64,000 bases of DNA, from assembly GCA_015060335.1 (NCBI GenBank), contig SUYR01000010.1:1-64000 (forward strand), in the 5' to 3' direction. The notes below the pieces were generated by a model. The model did not search any database and had not been told where the DNA came from. It saw only the letters and a list, made by a program, of their open reading frames with translations. The position numbers and the translations under genes were made by a program. How positions within the stretch are numbered: position 1 is the stretch's first letter; the number at the start of each line of letters is the position of its first letter. This DNA comes from Bacteroidales bacterium. Lineage in GTDB: Bacteria; Bacteroidota; Bacteroidia; Bacteroidales; UBA932. This document shows, one piece after another, positions 16,531 to 26,133 of this stretch.

Positions 16531-16567
16531 AGAATCACCTTACCGGGCTGAGCGATAAGGTGATTCT
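16531..16567 (-). terminator. 12-bp hairpin after the GH20 gene
   Basis: AGAATCACCTTA (16531-16542) and its exact complement TAAGGTGATTCT (16556-16567) enclose a 13-nt loop, 16 bp past the GH20 stop. No immediate T-run follows on the minus strand, so termination may be partial, making this an attenuator between GH20 and the DUF4838 gene. Confidence 0.6.
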
Positions 16568-16583
16568 GATAAAAGGAAGGAGA

Positions 16584-18200
16584 CTAATATTCTATTTCCT
16601 TGCAGTAGGTATATCCCATGGATTTAAGTATCTCGAACTGATGATCCATCACATCAGCACGGAAACGGTCATAATCCTTGTCCTCCGGAGCTGACCACTG
16701 AACTTCACTTATTGCCAGCATTCTCGGGAGCAGCATATACTGCACATGTGCAGGTGTTCCGATAAACTCTGTCCACACATTGCACTGGACGCCAAGTATA
16801 TGATGGTGCGCATCCTCAGGAATACCGTCAAGCGGTTCGTAACCGTAACATTTCTCCACAGGCACATATTCATGAAATCCGACTGGCTCGAGCTCCGGCT
16901 TATCTGACTGACAATAGTTGAGATAGCAGTATTCGCATGGGGTCATTATGGCGTCAAATCCGTTGTTTGCGGCCTCAATTCCTCCCTGAACACCCCTCCA
17001 GGACATAATAGTCGCTCCCGGCTGAAGGTCTCCCTCGAGAATTTCGTCCCATCCGATTACCTTCCTGCCCTTTGAAGCAAGGAATTTCTGAACTCTTGCC
17101 GTCACATAATTCTGAAGATAATGCTCTGCCGTCCATTTACCGCTGTCCTTCAGGCCAAGTTCCTTGATCCGAGCCTGACAATGAGGACACTTCTCCCATC
17201 TGATCTTCGGACATTCATCCCCGCCGATATGAATGTATTCATAAGGAAACACTTCACAAACCTCTGTGAGCACATCCTCAATAAACTCAAACGAAGAATC
17301 CTTTCCGACACAAAGTACATCTTTCGCTATGTCCCAGACTGTCATAAGTGAATACGGACCACCTGTACATCCCAGATGAGGGTAGGCTGTAAGAGCGGAA
17401 ACCATGTGTGCAGGCAGGTCAATCTCCGGAACTATCTCGATACCCCTTTGTGCTGCATAAGCGACAACATCACGGAGCTGTTCCTGAGTATAATAGCCAC
17501 CATATCTTATGCCGTCATTGGATTTTGCATCCCAGCCTATCATGGTGCCATTTCTCCAACCTCCCACTTCTGTAAGCAGAGGATATTTCTTTATCTCCAT
17601 TCTCCAGCCATGATCATCCGTGAGATGCCAATGGAATCTGTTCAGCTTATATACGGACATAATGTCCAGTATCTTCTTGACCTCATCTATTTCAAAGAAA
17701 TGACGGGAACAGTCCAGAAGCATACCTCTGTGAGCAAAACGAGGCTTATCCTTGATGACGGCACACGGAATATTCCAGTCTGCATCGGGATTGTACACAC
17801 CCGTATAGACTTCCACCGGCATTAGCTGCTTGAGGGTTGCGATGGCGTACAAGGTGCCGTTATATGCAGAAGAATACACTTCGATACGTCTTGAGCCGAT
17901 TTCTATGGCATACTCTTCAGGATCCATTCCATCTATATGAGAGAATACAATCTTTGAAGAACGCACCTTTCCATCCGAACCTGCTGTTATCAGTGTTCCA
18001 AGTCCTTGTACAAGATCTTCTTCTTCCGCTGTTAGTCCTTCAGCAATCACTTTTGCACCGAATGCATCAAAGCTGCCGCATCCGATTTCCACATTTTCGG
18101 GATAAGGTACAATACCAAGGCTTTCGACCTTGTCCGCACACGCTGACAAAAGCAGCATGGTCAAAGCCGCAATGGCATATCTGTAAAGTGTATTCATCAT
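16584..18200 (-). CDS. GH20 beta-N-acetylhexosaminidase lipoprotein
   Basis: This 538-residue protein has lipobox LLSAC (Cys 21), a GH20b-type N-terminal domain (about 30-150) and a GH20 barrel. NRFHWHLTDDHGWRMEIK, LPAHMVSAL and HIGGDECPK are family signatures; Asp 328-Glu 329 is the expected catalytic pair, Asp positioning the 2-acetamido group and Glu the acid. It should release terminal beta-GlcNAc or beta-GalNAc from host N- or O-glycans at the cell surface or in the periplasm. Its start overlaps the GH5-like gene by 4 bp, so both are translated from the PUL 1 message. Confidence 0.94.
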   Translation of the reverse strand: MMNTLYRYAIAALTMLLLSACADKVESLGIVPYPENVEIGCGSFDAFGAKVIAEGLTAEEEDLVQGLGTLITAGSDGKVRSSKIVFSHIDGMDPEEYAIEIGSRRIEVYSSAYNGTLYAIATLKQLMPVEVYTGVYNPDADWNIPCAVIKDKPRFAHRGMLLDCSRHFFEIDEVKKILDIMSVYKLNRFHWHLTDDHGWRMEIKKYPLLTEVGGWRNGTMIGWDAKSNDGIRYGGYYTQEQLRDVVAYAAQRGIEIVPEIDLPAHMVSALTAYPHLGCTGGPYSLMTVWDIAKDVLCVGKDSSFEFIEDVLTEVCEVFPYEYIHIGGDECPKIRWEKCPHCQARIKELGLKDSGKWTAEHYLQNYVTARVQKFLASKGRKVIGWDEILEGDLQPGATIMSWRGVQGGIEAANNGFDAIMTPCEYCYLNYCQSDKPELEPVGFHEYVPVEKCYGYEPLDGIPEDAHHHILGVQCNVWTEFIGTPAHVQYMLLPRMLAISEVQWSAPEDKDYDRFRADVMDHQFEILKSMGYTYCKEIEY

Positions 18201-19306
18201 TCAACTCCTGTAACAGTCCTGATACAAAGTACTTCTTCCTCACAGTATGGTGTTCCGTCCTTGCGAAGAATATCGTGGAACCATAGCTCCGGTTCTTCCG
18301 TAGGGCATGGCTCCGTGATGGTCTCCCATGAGAAGTATGTCTGAATCTTACCGGCAACAAAACCCCAGTTGATTGCACCTACATTTTCCTTCCTCAACAT
18401 CGGCATAATGGTCTGGAAAGTACTGTTCTGAGTTCTTGCCATATACTCGGTACAAACCATCGGTCTGTTGTACTTCTTGAGAGTATCTACCAGATGCTGG
18501 TGAGAATCCAGAGGCTCATATGTGTGATATGTGATGATATCTGAGTTCTCTATCTGCCATACATTCATCTCGCCAAGACTCGGATGCCATATACCGGCCG
18601 TAATAGGTTGAGAAGGATTGACTTCACGTGCCCATCCGAAGATACTCTTGAGCAGAGGGAATGAACGTCTATAATATCTGTGAGGATCCTGTCCGCCACC
18701 CGGCTCATTATAAAGATCCCAAGCGAAAATACGCTCATCATCCTTGAATGTGGTCATTATATCCTTCACATACTCTTCCAGAAGGGCTGCTATTGCAGTT
18801 GTGTCTTCTGCATATTCGCACCCGCTGCCGCAAGGACCGAAGTAAAGTATGCCGGGATCCTTAAGCCAACCGGAGTTATGCTCGCCTTTTGTCGGTTCAG
18901 GCTGCTTGCCCGGTGCATAGGACTCGTTCCAGCAGTCATCCAGGAATACGAACATAGTGGAAATGTCATGTGAGTCGGCAATCTCAAGATATTTGTTGAT
19001 CCTGCTCTTGAAACCATCCTTATCCTGTTCCCATGCCACATGATGCAGGAATACTCGCATGCAGTTGAAACCGAGATCTTCCGCCCAACCGAGCTCCCTG
19101 TCTATAGTCTCAGGATCGAATGTTTCTTCCTGCCACATTTCCAACTGATTGATTGAGTTGCTCGGCATAAAGTTACATCCAGCAACCCAGCCATGGTCTT
19201 CATACCATTTTGCAGCCCTCTCCTCCGGCCATCTCTGACCGGTCTGCGGTCTGCACGAAAATACGGCAAGAAGAGCTATAGAAAGTATAATCGCTATCTT
19301 TTTCAT
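18197..19306 (-). CDS. GH5-like clan GH-A glycoside hydrolase lipoprotein
   Basis: This 369-residue protein has lipobox AVFSC (Cys 18) and a (beta/alpha)8 barrel: GFNCMRVFLHH, FAWDLYNEPGGG with the acid/base Glu near 201, and VCTEYMAR with the nucleophile Glu near 287. These are the two glutamates of clan GH-A, and the protein resembles GH5-type cellulase/mannanase-like enzymes often labelled beta-xylanase. In a PUL with GH20 the substrate is more likely a host glycan or glycoside than xylan, but it cannot be read from sequence. It is 5 bp after the first TIM-barrel paralogue and overlaps GH20. Confidence 0.8.
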   Translation of the reverse strand: MKKIAIILSIALLAVFSCRPQTGQRWPEERAAKWYEDHGWVAGCNFMPSNSINQLEMWQEETFDPETIDRELGWAEDLGFNCMRVFLHHVAWEQDKDGFKSRINKYLEIADSHDISTMFVFLDDCWNESYAPGKQPEPTKGEHNSGWLKDPGILYFGPCGSGCEYAEDTTAIAALLEEYVKDIMTTFKDDERIFAWDLYNEPGGGQDPHRYYRRSFPLLKSIFGWAREVNPSQPITAGIWHPSLGEMNVWQIENSDIITYHTYEPLDSHQHLVDTLKKYNRPMVCTEYMARTQNSTFQTIMPMLRKENVGAINWGFVAGKIQTYFSWETITEPCPTEEPELWFHDILRKDGTPYCEEEVLCIRTVTGVE

Positions 19307-19311
19307 TATAA

Positions 19312-20529
19312 TTAGTGTATCTGATATATTATGATATTTCCCGGCGAAAGTGCGATGGTTTCCGACTGAGCCTTAGCCTTATAGCCCATATTGTCTATCT
19401 TAGTGACCTTTCTGTCGAAAGCTATATCCAGCGTCATGTCTTTCTTGTAGTCCTTGTTGACTATTGCTATATACGTATTGCCGTCCTTGACAACTTTGGA
19501 CACGACCGCACCGGCTTCGCTTGTCTTCAAAGACGAAATTCCGGCAGGAAGGGTAGAAAGAGCCTTTGTACCGTATGGCAGAGTGGCTCCAGTATGCCAT
19601 ACGTCCACCACTTCGGCACCAAGAAAAATCTTCGCGAGAGCCTGTAGGGACGCATTTACATTCTTCACCCTGTCATACACCTGTGTCGGAGTATTCCTGT
19701 ATATTCCATGGAAAGTAAAATACTGGAAGCCCTGAGCACCATAGACGAGATTACTGAAATGTTGAAGCCGGAGTTCCTCAAGGGTCGGAACCGGATATGT
19801 CACATCCTCGAGGTAATGAGCAAGCGACAAGGCGAACGCCCACATAGGCAGTTTCTTTGCTCTGGCAACCCTACGGATATCCTCAAGATTCTTATACCAT
19901 TCCGGTCTGAAGCTGCTGACTCCATCTACCTCCATTATCGGATACTGGTCGAACGAGACAAATCGCTGAGGGACCGTCGTCAGGAAGGCATTTACCTTCT
20001 GCAGGTAGTCATCAATATCGCCCCAGGCCCAATTCGGATAAAGATTGATATAACATGGATGAGTGCTGTCGAATGAAAGAATCTTATTGACCGCCTCCTT
20101 CAGCATCGGAAAATCACTGGTCGATGGTTCATCTGCTATGTGATAGGCAAAGAGGGCGGGATGATCTTTCATTCTGGTGACAATGTTTCCTGTGTCGGAA
20201 AACAATTCATCGCAGTTCAATATAGCCTTGACCCCAGCCGTTTCAGCGTTATCCAGAACGGTCATGACTTCATCTATGGTATCATACCATCCAAGATAGA
20301 CATTGATGCCGCAGCCCTTCATTTCCTTGAGCCAGGTGCCGCTGTCGGAGGCTGTTATTCCGGTCCATGCGACAATCGGGAAACCTCCATCAACGGTAAG
20401 CCCCGTCAGGTCGTAAGGAGATTCCCATCCTCCAGAAGTAGTCCCATCTCCTGCGTTTTTCTCACAAGCCGCCACCACAAGGATGACGGCTGCGAGATAT
20501 ACATATATAGATCTTAATGTCTTGAACAT
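19312..20529 (-). CDS. TIM-barrel-like lipoprotein, paralogue 3 of 3
   Basis: This 405-residue lipoprotein (Cys in the VVAAC lipobox) is homologous to the proteins at 23760-24926 and 24937-26133. Shared blocks are PIVAWTGI near the start, AYHIADEP, HPCYINLYPNWAWG, VSFDQYPI, LRLQHFSNLVYGAQG with FQYFTFHGIY, and WHTGATLP, followed by a C-terminal beta domain. The layout suggests a glycosidase-like barrel with an acidic pair at the DEP motif, but no second catalytic Glu typical of clan GH-A is seen, so no CAZy family is assigned. It begins on the last base of the preceding SusF-like gene (1-bp overlap). Confidence 0.65.
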   Translation of the reverse strand: MFKTLRSIYVYLAAVILVVAACEKNAGDGTTSGGWESPYDLTGLTVDGGFPIVAWTGITASDSGTWLKEMKGCGINVYLGWYDTIDEVMTVLDNAETAGVKAILNCDELFSDTGNIVTRMKDHPALFAYHIADEPSTSDFPMLKEAVNKILSFDSTHPCYINLYPNWAWGDIDDYLQKVNAFLTTVPQRFVSFDQYPIMEVDGVSSFRPEWYKNLEDIRRVARAKKLPMWAFALSLAHYLEDVTYPVPTLEELRLQHFSNLVYGAQGFQYFTFHGIYRNTPTQVYDRVKNVNASLQALAKIFLGAEVVDVWHTGATLPYGTKALSTLPAGISSLKTSEAGAVVSKVVKDGNTYIAIVNKDYKKDMTLDIAFDRKVTKIDNMGYKAKAQSETIALSPGNIIIYQIH

Positions 20530-23500
20530 TACTTCTTGATCAGTTTTACAGTCTTTGCAGAAGAGTCATATTCGATTGTGTAGATTCCCTCTACGAATGC
20601 TGCTCTGTCTTTTGCCTGCATCCAGGTGACATTCTCGGACTTCTTCTCGACATCGTCTGAAGTCCAGTCAGTAATGTTATCTGCCCATCTGTAGTTGGCA
20701 TACATCTGGATTTCAAAATCCTTTGACAGATATACATCAGTCCTGTAGACCGATTCTGAAATCTTGAAGAGAGGAATGGTCTTGGCAGTCTTTGCACCAG
20801 AGAGGTCTCCTGCGATAGGGAAATCGGTGTATGGACTCTGTGGGAAGGATGCACCTCTTCCGATGATGACATGGTTGTTCTGCTTGCCGATGCTCAATGC
20901 GTCGTTGTTATTGAACACAAGCCATCCCTGCTCAGGTCTGTACCATGTCTCGAATGCATCGGAGATACCGATGTAGCGTGCTGAACATGCTGCATCGTCG
21001 ATATCGGTAAAGATTGCAGTGTTCACTATCTGAGAAACCGGCTTGTCGAAATCGAAGAAGAACACTTCGCTGTTCTGAGGGAGTCTTGTCACCCATTCGA
21101 TGATTGCAGCACCTTCGCCGTCAGCAACTTCGCCGCCTCTCCATATACCTACGCGGTACACGACTTCCTTTTTGCTCAGGTCATAACCTATCTTCCAAGG
21201 CTTTTTGCCGCCATGGAGGCTATAGGCCTCGTCGAGTTGATATTCACCATACTCCTTGCCGGAAGGGTCCATTACTTTGAATGATGTACCTATTTCGCCA
21301 GTCTCCCCATCTGTCACATAGTGCGATCCGCTGACAAGAGACATAGTCCACTGCTTTTCGTTGTTGTCCTTGAGGATGAGGCTTGCAGGTGGGGTCTCGG
21401 GGTCAGGTTCCTGACCCATAGCCTTGACAAGTGTAAGGTTCACGGTCTTTGCTGAGGAATCATATTCGATTGTGTAGATACCCTCTACGAATGCTGCTCT
21501 GTCTTTTGCCTGCATCCAGGTAACTCCATCAGTCTTCTTCTCCACATCGTCTGATGTCCAGTCTGTCAACATGCTTCCCCAGTTGTAATTTGAATAGAAC
21601 TGGATTTCAAAATCCTTTGACAGATATACATCAGTCCTGTAGACCGATTCTGAAATCTTGAAGAGAGGAATGGTCTTGGCTGTCTTTGCGCCAGAGAGGT
21701 CTCCTGTGATAGGGAAATCGGTGTATGGACTCTGTGGGAAGGACGCACCTCTTCCGATGATGACATGGTTGTTCTGCTTGCCGATGCTCAATGCATCGTT
21801 GTTATTGAACACAAGCCATCCCTGCTCAGGTCTGTACCATGTCTCGAATGCATCGGAGATACCGATGTAGCGTGCTGAACATGCTGCATCGTCGATATCG
21901 GTAAAGATTGCAGTGTTCACTATCTGAGAAACCGGCTTGTCGAAATCGAAGAAGAATACTTCGCTGTTCTGAGGAAGTCTTGTCACCCATTCGATGATTG
22001 CAGCACCTTCGCCGTCAGCGCCTTCGCCACCTCTCCATATACCTACGCGGTAGATGACCTTTCCGGTGTTCTTGTCGAAACCTATCTTCCACGGCTTTTT
22101 GCCACCATGAAGACCGTATGCCTCGTCTAATGTAAACTCTTCTGACACATAGCCTGATTCATCAATCTTGCCGTCTGCATACTTCGCTGCAAATCTGAAA
22201 GAAGTTCCTATGTTTTCTGTAGTTTCATCTGTTATGAAATGAGTATCCTTCAGAACAGACATCGCCCATGCATTGCCGTTGTTGTCAACGAGATAGAGCG
22301 ATGCCACCTCCGGCTCCGGTACGTCTGGAATCTCTGGCTGCTCCGGTGCATCCGGATCCTTGTCACCGGCGCCAACTCCACCGAGAACTGCTCCAAGATA
22401 TGGTTCAAGAGAGACTTCCTCTGTAGAGGTATTGTATTTAAGAACCCACAGACCTTCAGTAAATGAAGGACCCGCGTTACCATAGTTTCCATCCACCTTG
22501 CCGGTTTCAGGATCTGCCTCAAGTGGAGAAATCACGAGAGTTTCAGGAGTAGTTGAAGTCCAAGCACACTCTGAGCCCCATGCTGCAGCAGTATAATAAA
22601 GTTTAAGAGCAAAGTTCTGTTTCAGATAAAGAAGAACTTCCCAATCAGAGTCTGATTTCTTGACAGCAGTAGCACGGTCCCAGCTGAAATTCCAGTTTGC
22701 AGATCCACCGAACCAGCAGAAAGCAAAGTCGCCACAGTATGGTGACATAGGCAGAGATGCATTTTCACCTGTAACCCAAAGAGATACAGGATTAGACCAC
22801 TGCTCTTTCAGTACAAGCCAATCAGTCTGAGGCAGATAGTAAACCTCATACTTTTCATTATCGTGACCGGTATATCTCGCAGTATTACCCTCCACATCAG
22901 CCCAACGGTCTGCCTGAAGTTTCAATCCTTCAGGATAGTTGAGGAATACCACACGGCAGTCCTGAAGCAGTGCATAGCTCCAGAAAACCTTCGCTTCTCC
23001 GTCAGTAGCCATCTTTGTATAGTCTAAGACACATGTATAGTCCAGACACTTGCTGAGTTCGCCTGAGAACACGTCATAACCTACCCAATATAATCCATGC
23101 TCGCCTGATTCCGGAGTATCGAATGTACCGTAGTTTTCACCTGTAGGATCAACTGCGCCATCTTCTGTAACCTTTGAGACAATCTGGAATGATGTGCCGA
23201 GAACTTCAAGATCTGCAGTAGTGCGATATTTTCCTTTCTGAGCAGTAGGTGACATCTGGTATGCGAAACCGAGATTGTCAACAAGCCAGAGAGCATCCAT
23301 AAGTTCCATCGTGGTGATCTTTACATTCTCTTCCTCTGTAAGCGTCTTCTCCACGAACATTTCGTCAGTATTGGTAACCTTCAATGTTACTGCCGGATAG
23401 AACGGAGCCTCGAGTGTAGCAAGACTTACTGTAAGGTCAAGTTCTGTTTCAATGATTGATTCTGCTCCTGAAAGTTCGCCGGATGCAGAACCGATAACTG

Positions 23501-23741
23501 CTCCATCCTTCTTGATTTCAAGAGAGAAAGTACTGAGTTCACTGTTCTTGACAGAAACTTCAGCTCTGAATTTCACTGGGTTGCCAGCAAGAATCTCTGT
23601 CTCACCGTCAGTTCCTCTCAATGAAGCCGATACGATTACCGGAGCTTCCGGTTCCTTCGGTACTTCAACTGGCTCCTTTTCGTTGCATGATGCCGCAAAA
23701 AGGACTGTAGCCATCAGAATTAATGATTTTAGGTAACGCAT
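20529..23741 (-). CDS. large SusE/SusF-like surface lipoprotein with duplicated modules
   Basis: This 1070-residue lipoprotein (lipobox FAASC, Cys 19) has an Ig-like N-terminal part (about 35-145) and then three glycan-binding-like modules (about 150-460, 480-785, 790-1070). The modules show the SusE/SusF pattern: SLYLVDNNGNAW at the start, a later GRGASFPQSPY-type strand and a C-terminal WTSDDVEKK. Modules 2 and 3 are nearly identical over about 150 residues and are offset by 298 residues. Such proteins capture glycan on the cell surface for the SusCD pump, and repeated modules would raise avidity. It lies between TIM-barrel paralogues 2 and 3. Confidence 0.8.
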   Translation of the reverse strand: MRYLKSLILMATVLFAASCNEKEPVEVPKEPEAPVIVSASLRGTDGETEILAGNPVKFRAEVSVKNSELSTFSLEIKKDGAVIGSASGELSGAESIIETELDLTVSLATLEAPFYPAVTLKVTNTDEMFVEKTLTEEENVKITTMELMDALWLVDNLGFAYQMSPTAQKGKYRTTADLEVLGTSFQIVSKVTEDGAVDPTGENYGTFDTPESGEHGLYWVGYDVFSGELSKCLDYTCVLDYTKMATDGEAKVFWSYALLQDCRVVFLNYPEGLKLQADRWADVEGNTARYTGHDNEKYEVYYLPQTDWLVLKEQWSNPVSLWVTGENASLPMSPYCGDFAFCWFGGSANWNFSWDRATAVKKSDSDWEVLLYLKQNFALKLYYTAAAWGSECAWTSTTPETLVISPLEADPETGKVDGNYGNAGPSFTEGLWVLKYNTSTEEVSLEPYLGAVLGGVGAGDKDPDAPEQPEIPDVPEPEVASLYLVDNNGNAWAMSVLKDTHFITDETTENIGTSFRFAAKYADGKIDESGYVSEEFTLDEAYGLHGGKKPWKIGFDKNTGKVIYRVGIWRGGEGADGEGAAIIEWVTRLPQNSEVFFFDFDKPVSQIVNTAIFTDIDDAACSARYIGISDAFETWYRPEQGWLVFNNNDALSIGKQNNHVIIGRGASFPQSPYTDFPITGDLSGAKTAKTIPLFKISESVYRTDVYLSKDFEIQFYSNYNWGSMLTDWTSDDVEKKTDGVTWMQAKDRAAFVEGIYTIEYDSSAKTVNLTLVKAMGQEPDPETPPASLILKDNNEKQWTMSLVSGSHYVTDGETGEIGTSFKVMDPSGKEYGEYQLDEAYSLHGGKKPWKIGYDLSKKEVVYRVGIWRGGEVADGEGAAIIEWVTRLPQNSEVFFFDFDKPVSQIVNTAIFTDIDDAACSARYIGISDAFETWYRPEQGWLVFNNNDALSIGKQNNHVIIGRGASFPQSPYTDFPIAGDLSGAKTAKTIPLFKISESVYRTDVYLSKDFEIQMYANYRWADNITDWTSDDVEKKSENVTWMQAKDRAAFVEGIYTIEYDSSAKTVKLIKK
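20706..21157. repeat. near-identical internal repeat, unit B (module 3)
   Basis: This segment matches 21600-22051 at a constant 894-bp offset with only scattered single-base differences, whereas the flanking parts of the same modules differ clearly. The pattern fits recent duplication or ongoing gene conversion between modules of one gene. Confidence 0.85.
21600..22051. repeat. near-identical internal repeat, unit A (module 2)
   Basis: Partner of 20706-21157. The offset is a multiple of three, so recombination between the units would add or remove 298 residues without breaking the frame. Confidence 0.85.
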
Positions 23742-23759
23742 AATAATAGTTTTATGTTG

Positions 23760-24926
23760 TTAATTAAGTATGAATATTTTCATATTTCCCGGCTCAAGAG
23801 TTGTTGACCCGTCGTCAAAACGGACAGGGCCTTCTACTGAGAACTCTCTTACCCTGCCATCAAACTCAATCTCCAAGGTAGCTTCATTGACACAATCCCT
23901 GTTCTGGACCGCCAGATAAGTCCTGCCTTTGTTTTCGATCAATGATACAACGGCACCCTGACCGCTGACATCCAGAGATTTCACTTTATCATGAGGCATA
24001 TCCTTTAGGCGTCTTGTATGTGATGGGACGAGATCACCGGTATGCCAGACACCTTTGACAGTACAGCCAAGAAATACAGGAGAATATGCCTTTATCTCAG
24101 AATTGACCTGACGAAAAACGTCAAATGCAGGTGTCTTCTTTCCTGCCTTGCAGTCATATATTCCTCCGAATGTGAAATATTGGATGACCTGTGCACCATA
24201 AAGCAGGTCACTGAATACCTGCAGACGAAGGTGTCCGAGGGTCGGTACTGGATAGAATGCAGGAGGAGATGGAGGTCCCAGATGATGAGATTTCGCCATT
24301 GCAAATGCCCAGAACGGTTTCCCGTGCCTACGTGCCATAGCAGAAAATTCCTCAAGATTCCTATACCAGGTCGGACGAACAGAAATGACACCCTCGTCTT
24401 CCGTCACCGGATACTGGTCAAAAGAATAGAATTGAGTATTGATTTCTGATGCATACAGTTCGATATTGTCTGCATAGCTCTCTTCATTCCATGCCCAATT
24501 CGGATAGAGATTGATATAACATGGATGTGTGCTGTCCAAGGACTGGACCTTGTCGTGAAGTGCCTTCAACCAATGAACATCCCATGTCTCCGGCTCGTCC
24601 TTGAGATGATATGCAATCAAGGCAGGATGGTCCTTCAGTGCTGCCACCGCAGATTCCGTAGAGTCCTTGATTTCGGGGAAACCAGGTATTACACCTATTC
24701 CCACTTCTGCGGCAACATCCATTGCATGAAGAGCCTGCTGCTGATTACCATATAGTCCCAGATGCCAATCAATGCCGCACTCTTTTGCTATGGGGAAACA
24801 TTCTTCTGCCTTATCCGAAGGCATGCCTGCCCAAGTGAGGATAGGGATTGTCCCTGCCGGCTCATTCGCTGGACGACATCCACAGATCACACTGATCAGA
24901 GCCGTGATGTAAAATAGCCTCTTCAT
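23760..24926 (-). CDS. TIM-barrel-like lipoprotein, paralogue 2 of 3
   Basis: This 388-residue lipoprotein (lipobox ISVICGC) shares with its two neighbours PILTWAGMPS, AYHLKDEPE, HPCYINLYPNWAWN, YSFDQYPVTE, LRLQVFSDLLYGAQ, IQYFTFGGIY and WHTGDLVP. It differs by a PSPPAFYPVP insertion before the last barrel strands. Surface location is inferred from the lipobox. It lies 10 bp after paralogue 1 and 18 bp before the large SusF-like gene. No activity can be assigned. Confidence 0.65.
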   Translation of the reverse strand: MKRLFYITALISVICGCRPANEPAGTIPILTWAGMPSDKAEECFPIAKECGIDWHLGLYGNQQQALHAMDVAAEVGIGVIPGFPEIKDSTESAVAALKDHPALIAYHLKDEPETWDVHWLKALHDKVQSLDSTHPCYINLYPNWAWNEESYADNIELYASEINTQFYSFDQYPVTEDEGVISVRPTWYRNLEEFSAMARRHGKPFWAFAMAKSHHLGPPSPPAFYPVPTLGHLRLQVFSDLLYGAQVIQYFTFGGIYDCKAGKKTPAFDVFRQVNSEIKAYSPVFLGCTVKGVWHTGDLVPSHTRRLKDMPHDKVKSLDVSGQGAVVSLIENKGRTYLAVQNRDCVNEATLEIEFDGRVREFSVEGPVRFDDGSTTLEPGNMKIFILN

Positions 24927-24936
24927 AATGAATACA

Positions 24937-26133
24937 TTATTTCCAGGTGAATATTATTATATCTCCGGCAGGAATACGATAAGAATCTTCAACAGGACTC
25001 TCTGCACCATCTTTTGCTACTCTTGCAGCCTCAGTCTTGAACTCGATCTTCACATCCAGACCACCCGTACAGCTCTTATTGACAAAAGCCATATACTTCT
25101 TGCCGTTGTTGGTGAAATATGAAACCACAGCACCTTCATCCCCCGTTGATATTGAATTTATACCCGAAGGATAGGCATTCAACTTCTTTGTTCCGCTTGG
25201 AATCACTTTGCCGGTATGCCATATATTCTTTATTTCTGCACCAAGGAATATCTTTTCGAGCTGTTTCAACTCTTCATTTACCCTTTTTACATCCGCATAG
25301 ACTCCCGTTACATTACTGTCCTGAATAATACCCCATGTAGTGAAATACTGGAAAGCGACAGCTCCATAGACAAGGTTGCTGAACTGCTGCAGACGGAGAT
25401 CGCCGATTGTTGGAACCGGGTAAGACGCCTCGGATGTATTGTGAGCCAAAGCCAATGCAAACCCCCAGAACGGCAGCTTCTTCTCATTTGCCGCAGTACG
25501 GATATCCTCAAGGTTATGATACCAGTCATCCCTCACCTTTCTCTCTCCACCTATCATCTTTATCGGATAGTTGTCAAACGAAAGGAACGATACCGGTACA
25601 GTCTTGAGGAAAGAGCGCAGCTTCGGAAGATACGAATCCTCACCTCCCCAGGCCCAGTTCGGATAGACATTAACGTAACAAGGACGTTCCTGATCGTATT
25701 TACGAATGTCCTTGATCCGACCGGAAAGCATGGAAAACTCAGAGACCTCGGGCTCATCTTCAATATGATAGCCATACAAAGAAGGATGAGCCGACATTGC
25801 TTCAACTATATTCTTTGTATCGGTCTCAAGTTCCGGACAAGATGTTATGATCTTCATCTCAAGCTTGTCAGCAGACGTCAATATCGCATCAACTTCTGCA
25901 AATGTGTCAAACCATCCCAGATAGGCATTGAAGCCGGCTTCCTTCATCTTTTCAAGTTTCCACTCCGCATCTGCATTTATGATGTCAGACCAGGACAGGA
26001 TGATGAATTCACCTGGAGCCTGCTGGCCGGGTGTTCCGGGGCCTGGCTGTTCTTCCGGAGATAAAGAGGAATCACAGCTGAACACCAGCGATGCTGCAAT
26101 GATTCCTGCCAGTATGCTAAGAAACTTTATCAT
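24937..26133 (-). CDS. TIM-barrel-like lipoprotein, paralogue 1 of 3
   Basis: This 398-residue lipoprotein (LVFSC, Cys near 20) begins its mature part with a Pro/Gly-rich linker and then IILSWSDIINADAEW. The shared blocks are GYHIEDEPE, RPCYVNVYPNWAWG, LSFDNYPIK, LRLQQFSNLVYGA, FQYFTTWGI and WHTGKVIP. It overlaps the SusE-like gene in front by 4 bp (ATGA), which implies coupled translation. Function as for the other paralogues: probably glycan-active, family unassigned. Confidence 0.65.
   Translation of the reverse strand: MIKFLSILAGIIAASLVFSCDSSLSPEEQPGPGTPGQQAPGEFIILSWSDIINADAEWKLEKMKEAGFNAYLGWFDTFAEVDAILTSADKLEMKIITSCPELETDTKNIVEAMSAHPSLYGYHIEDEPEVSEFSMLSGRIKDIRKYDQERPCYVNVYPNWAWGGEDSYLPKLRSFLKTVPVSFLSFDNYPIKMIGGERKVRDDWYHNLEDIRTAANEKKLPFWGFALALAHNTSEASYPVPTIGDLRLQQFSNLVYGAVAFQYFTTWGIIQDSNVTGVYADVKRVNEELKQLEKIFLGAEIKNIWHTGKVIPSGTKKLNAYPSGINSISTGDEGAVVSYFTNNGKKYMAFVNKSCTGGLDVKIEFKTEAARVAKDGAESPVEDSYRIPAGDIIIFTWK

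Noticed and set aside
20706..22051. Repeat considered as an insertion sequence or assembly duplication
   Set aside because: It encodes no transposase, is in frame, and its copies differ at scattered bases and in their flanks, which a simple assembly duplication would not show.
25216..26064. 282-residue plus-strand frame inside the TIM-barrel paralogue 1 gene
   Set aside because: Antisense shadow of a conserved lipoprotein gene; composition is unlike a folded protein and there is no start signal.
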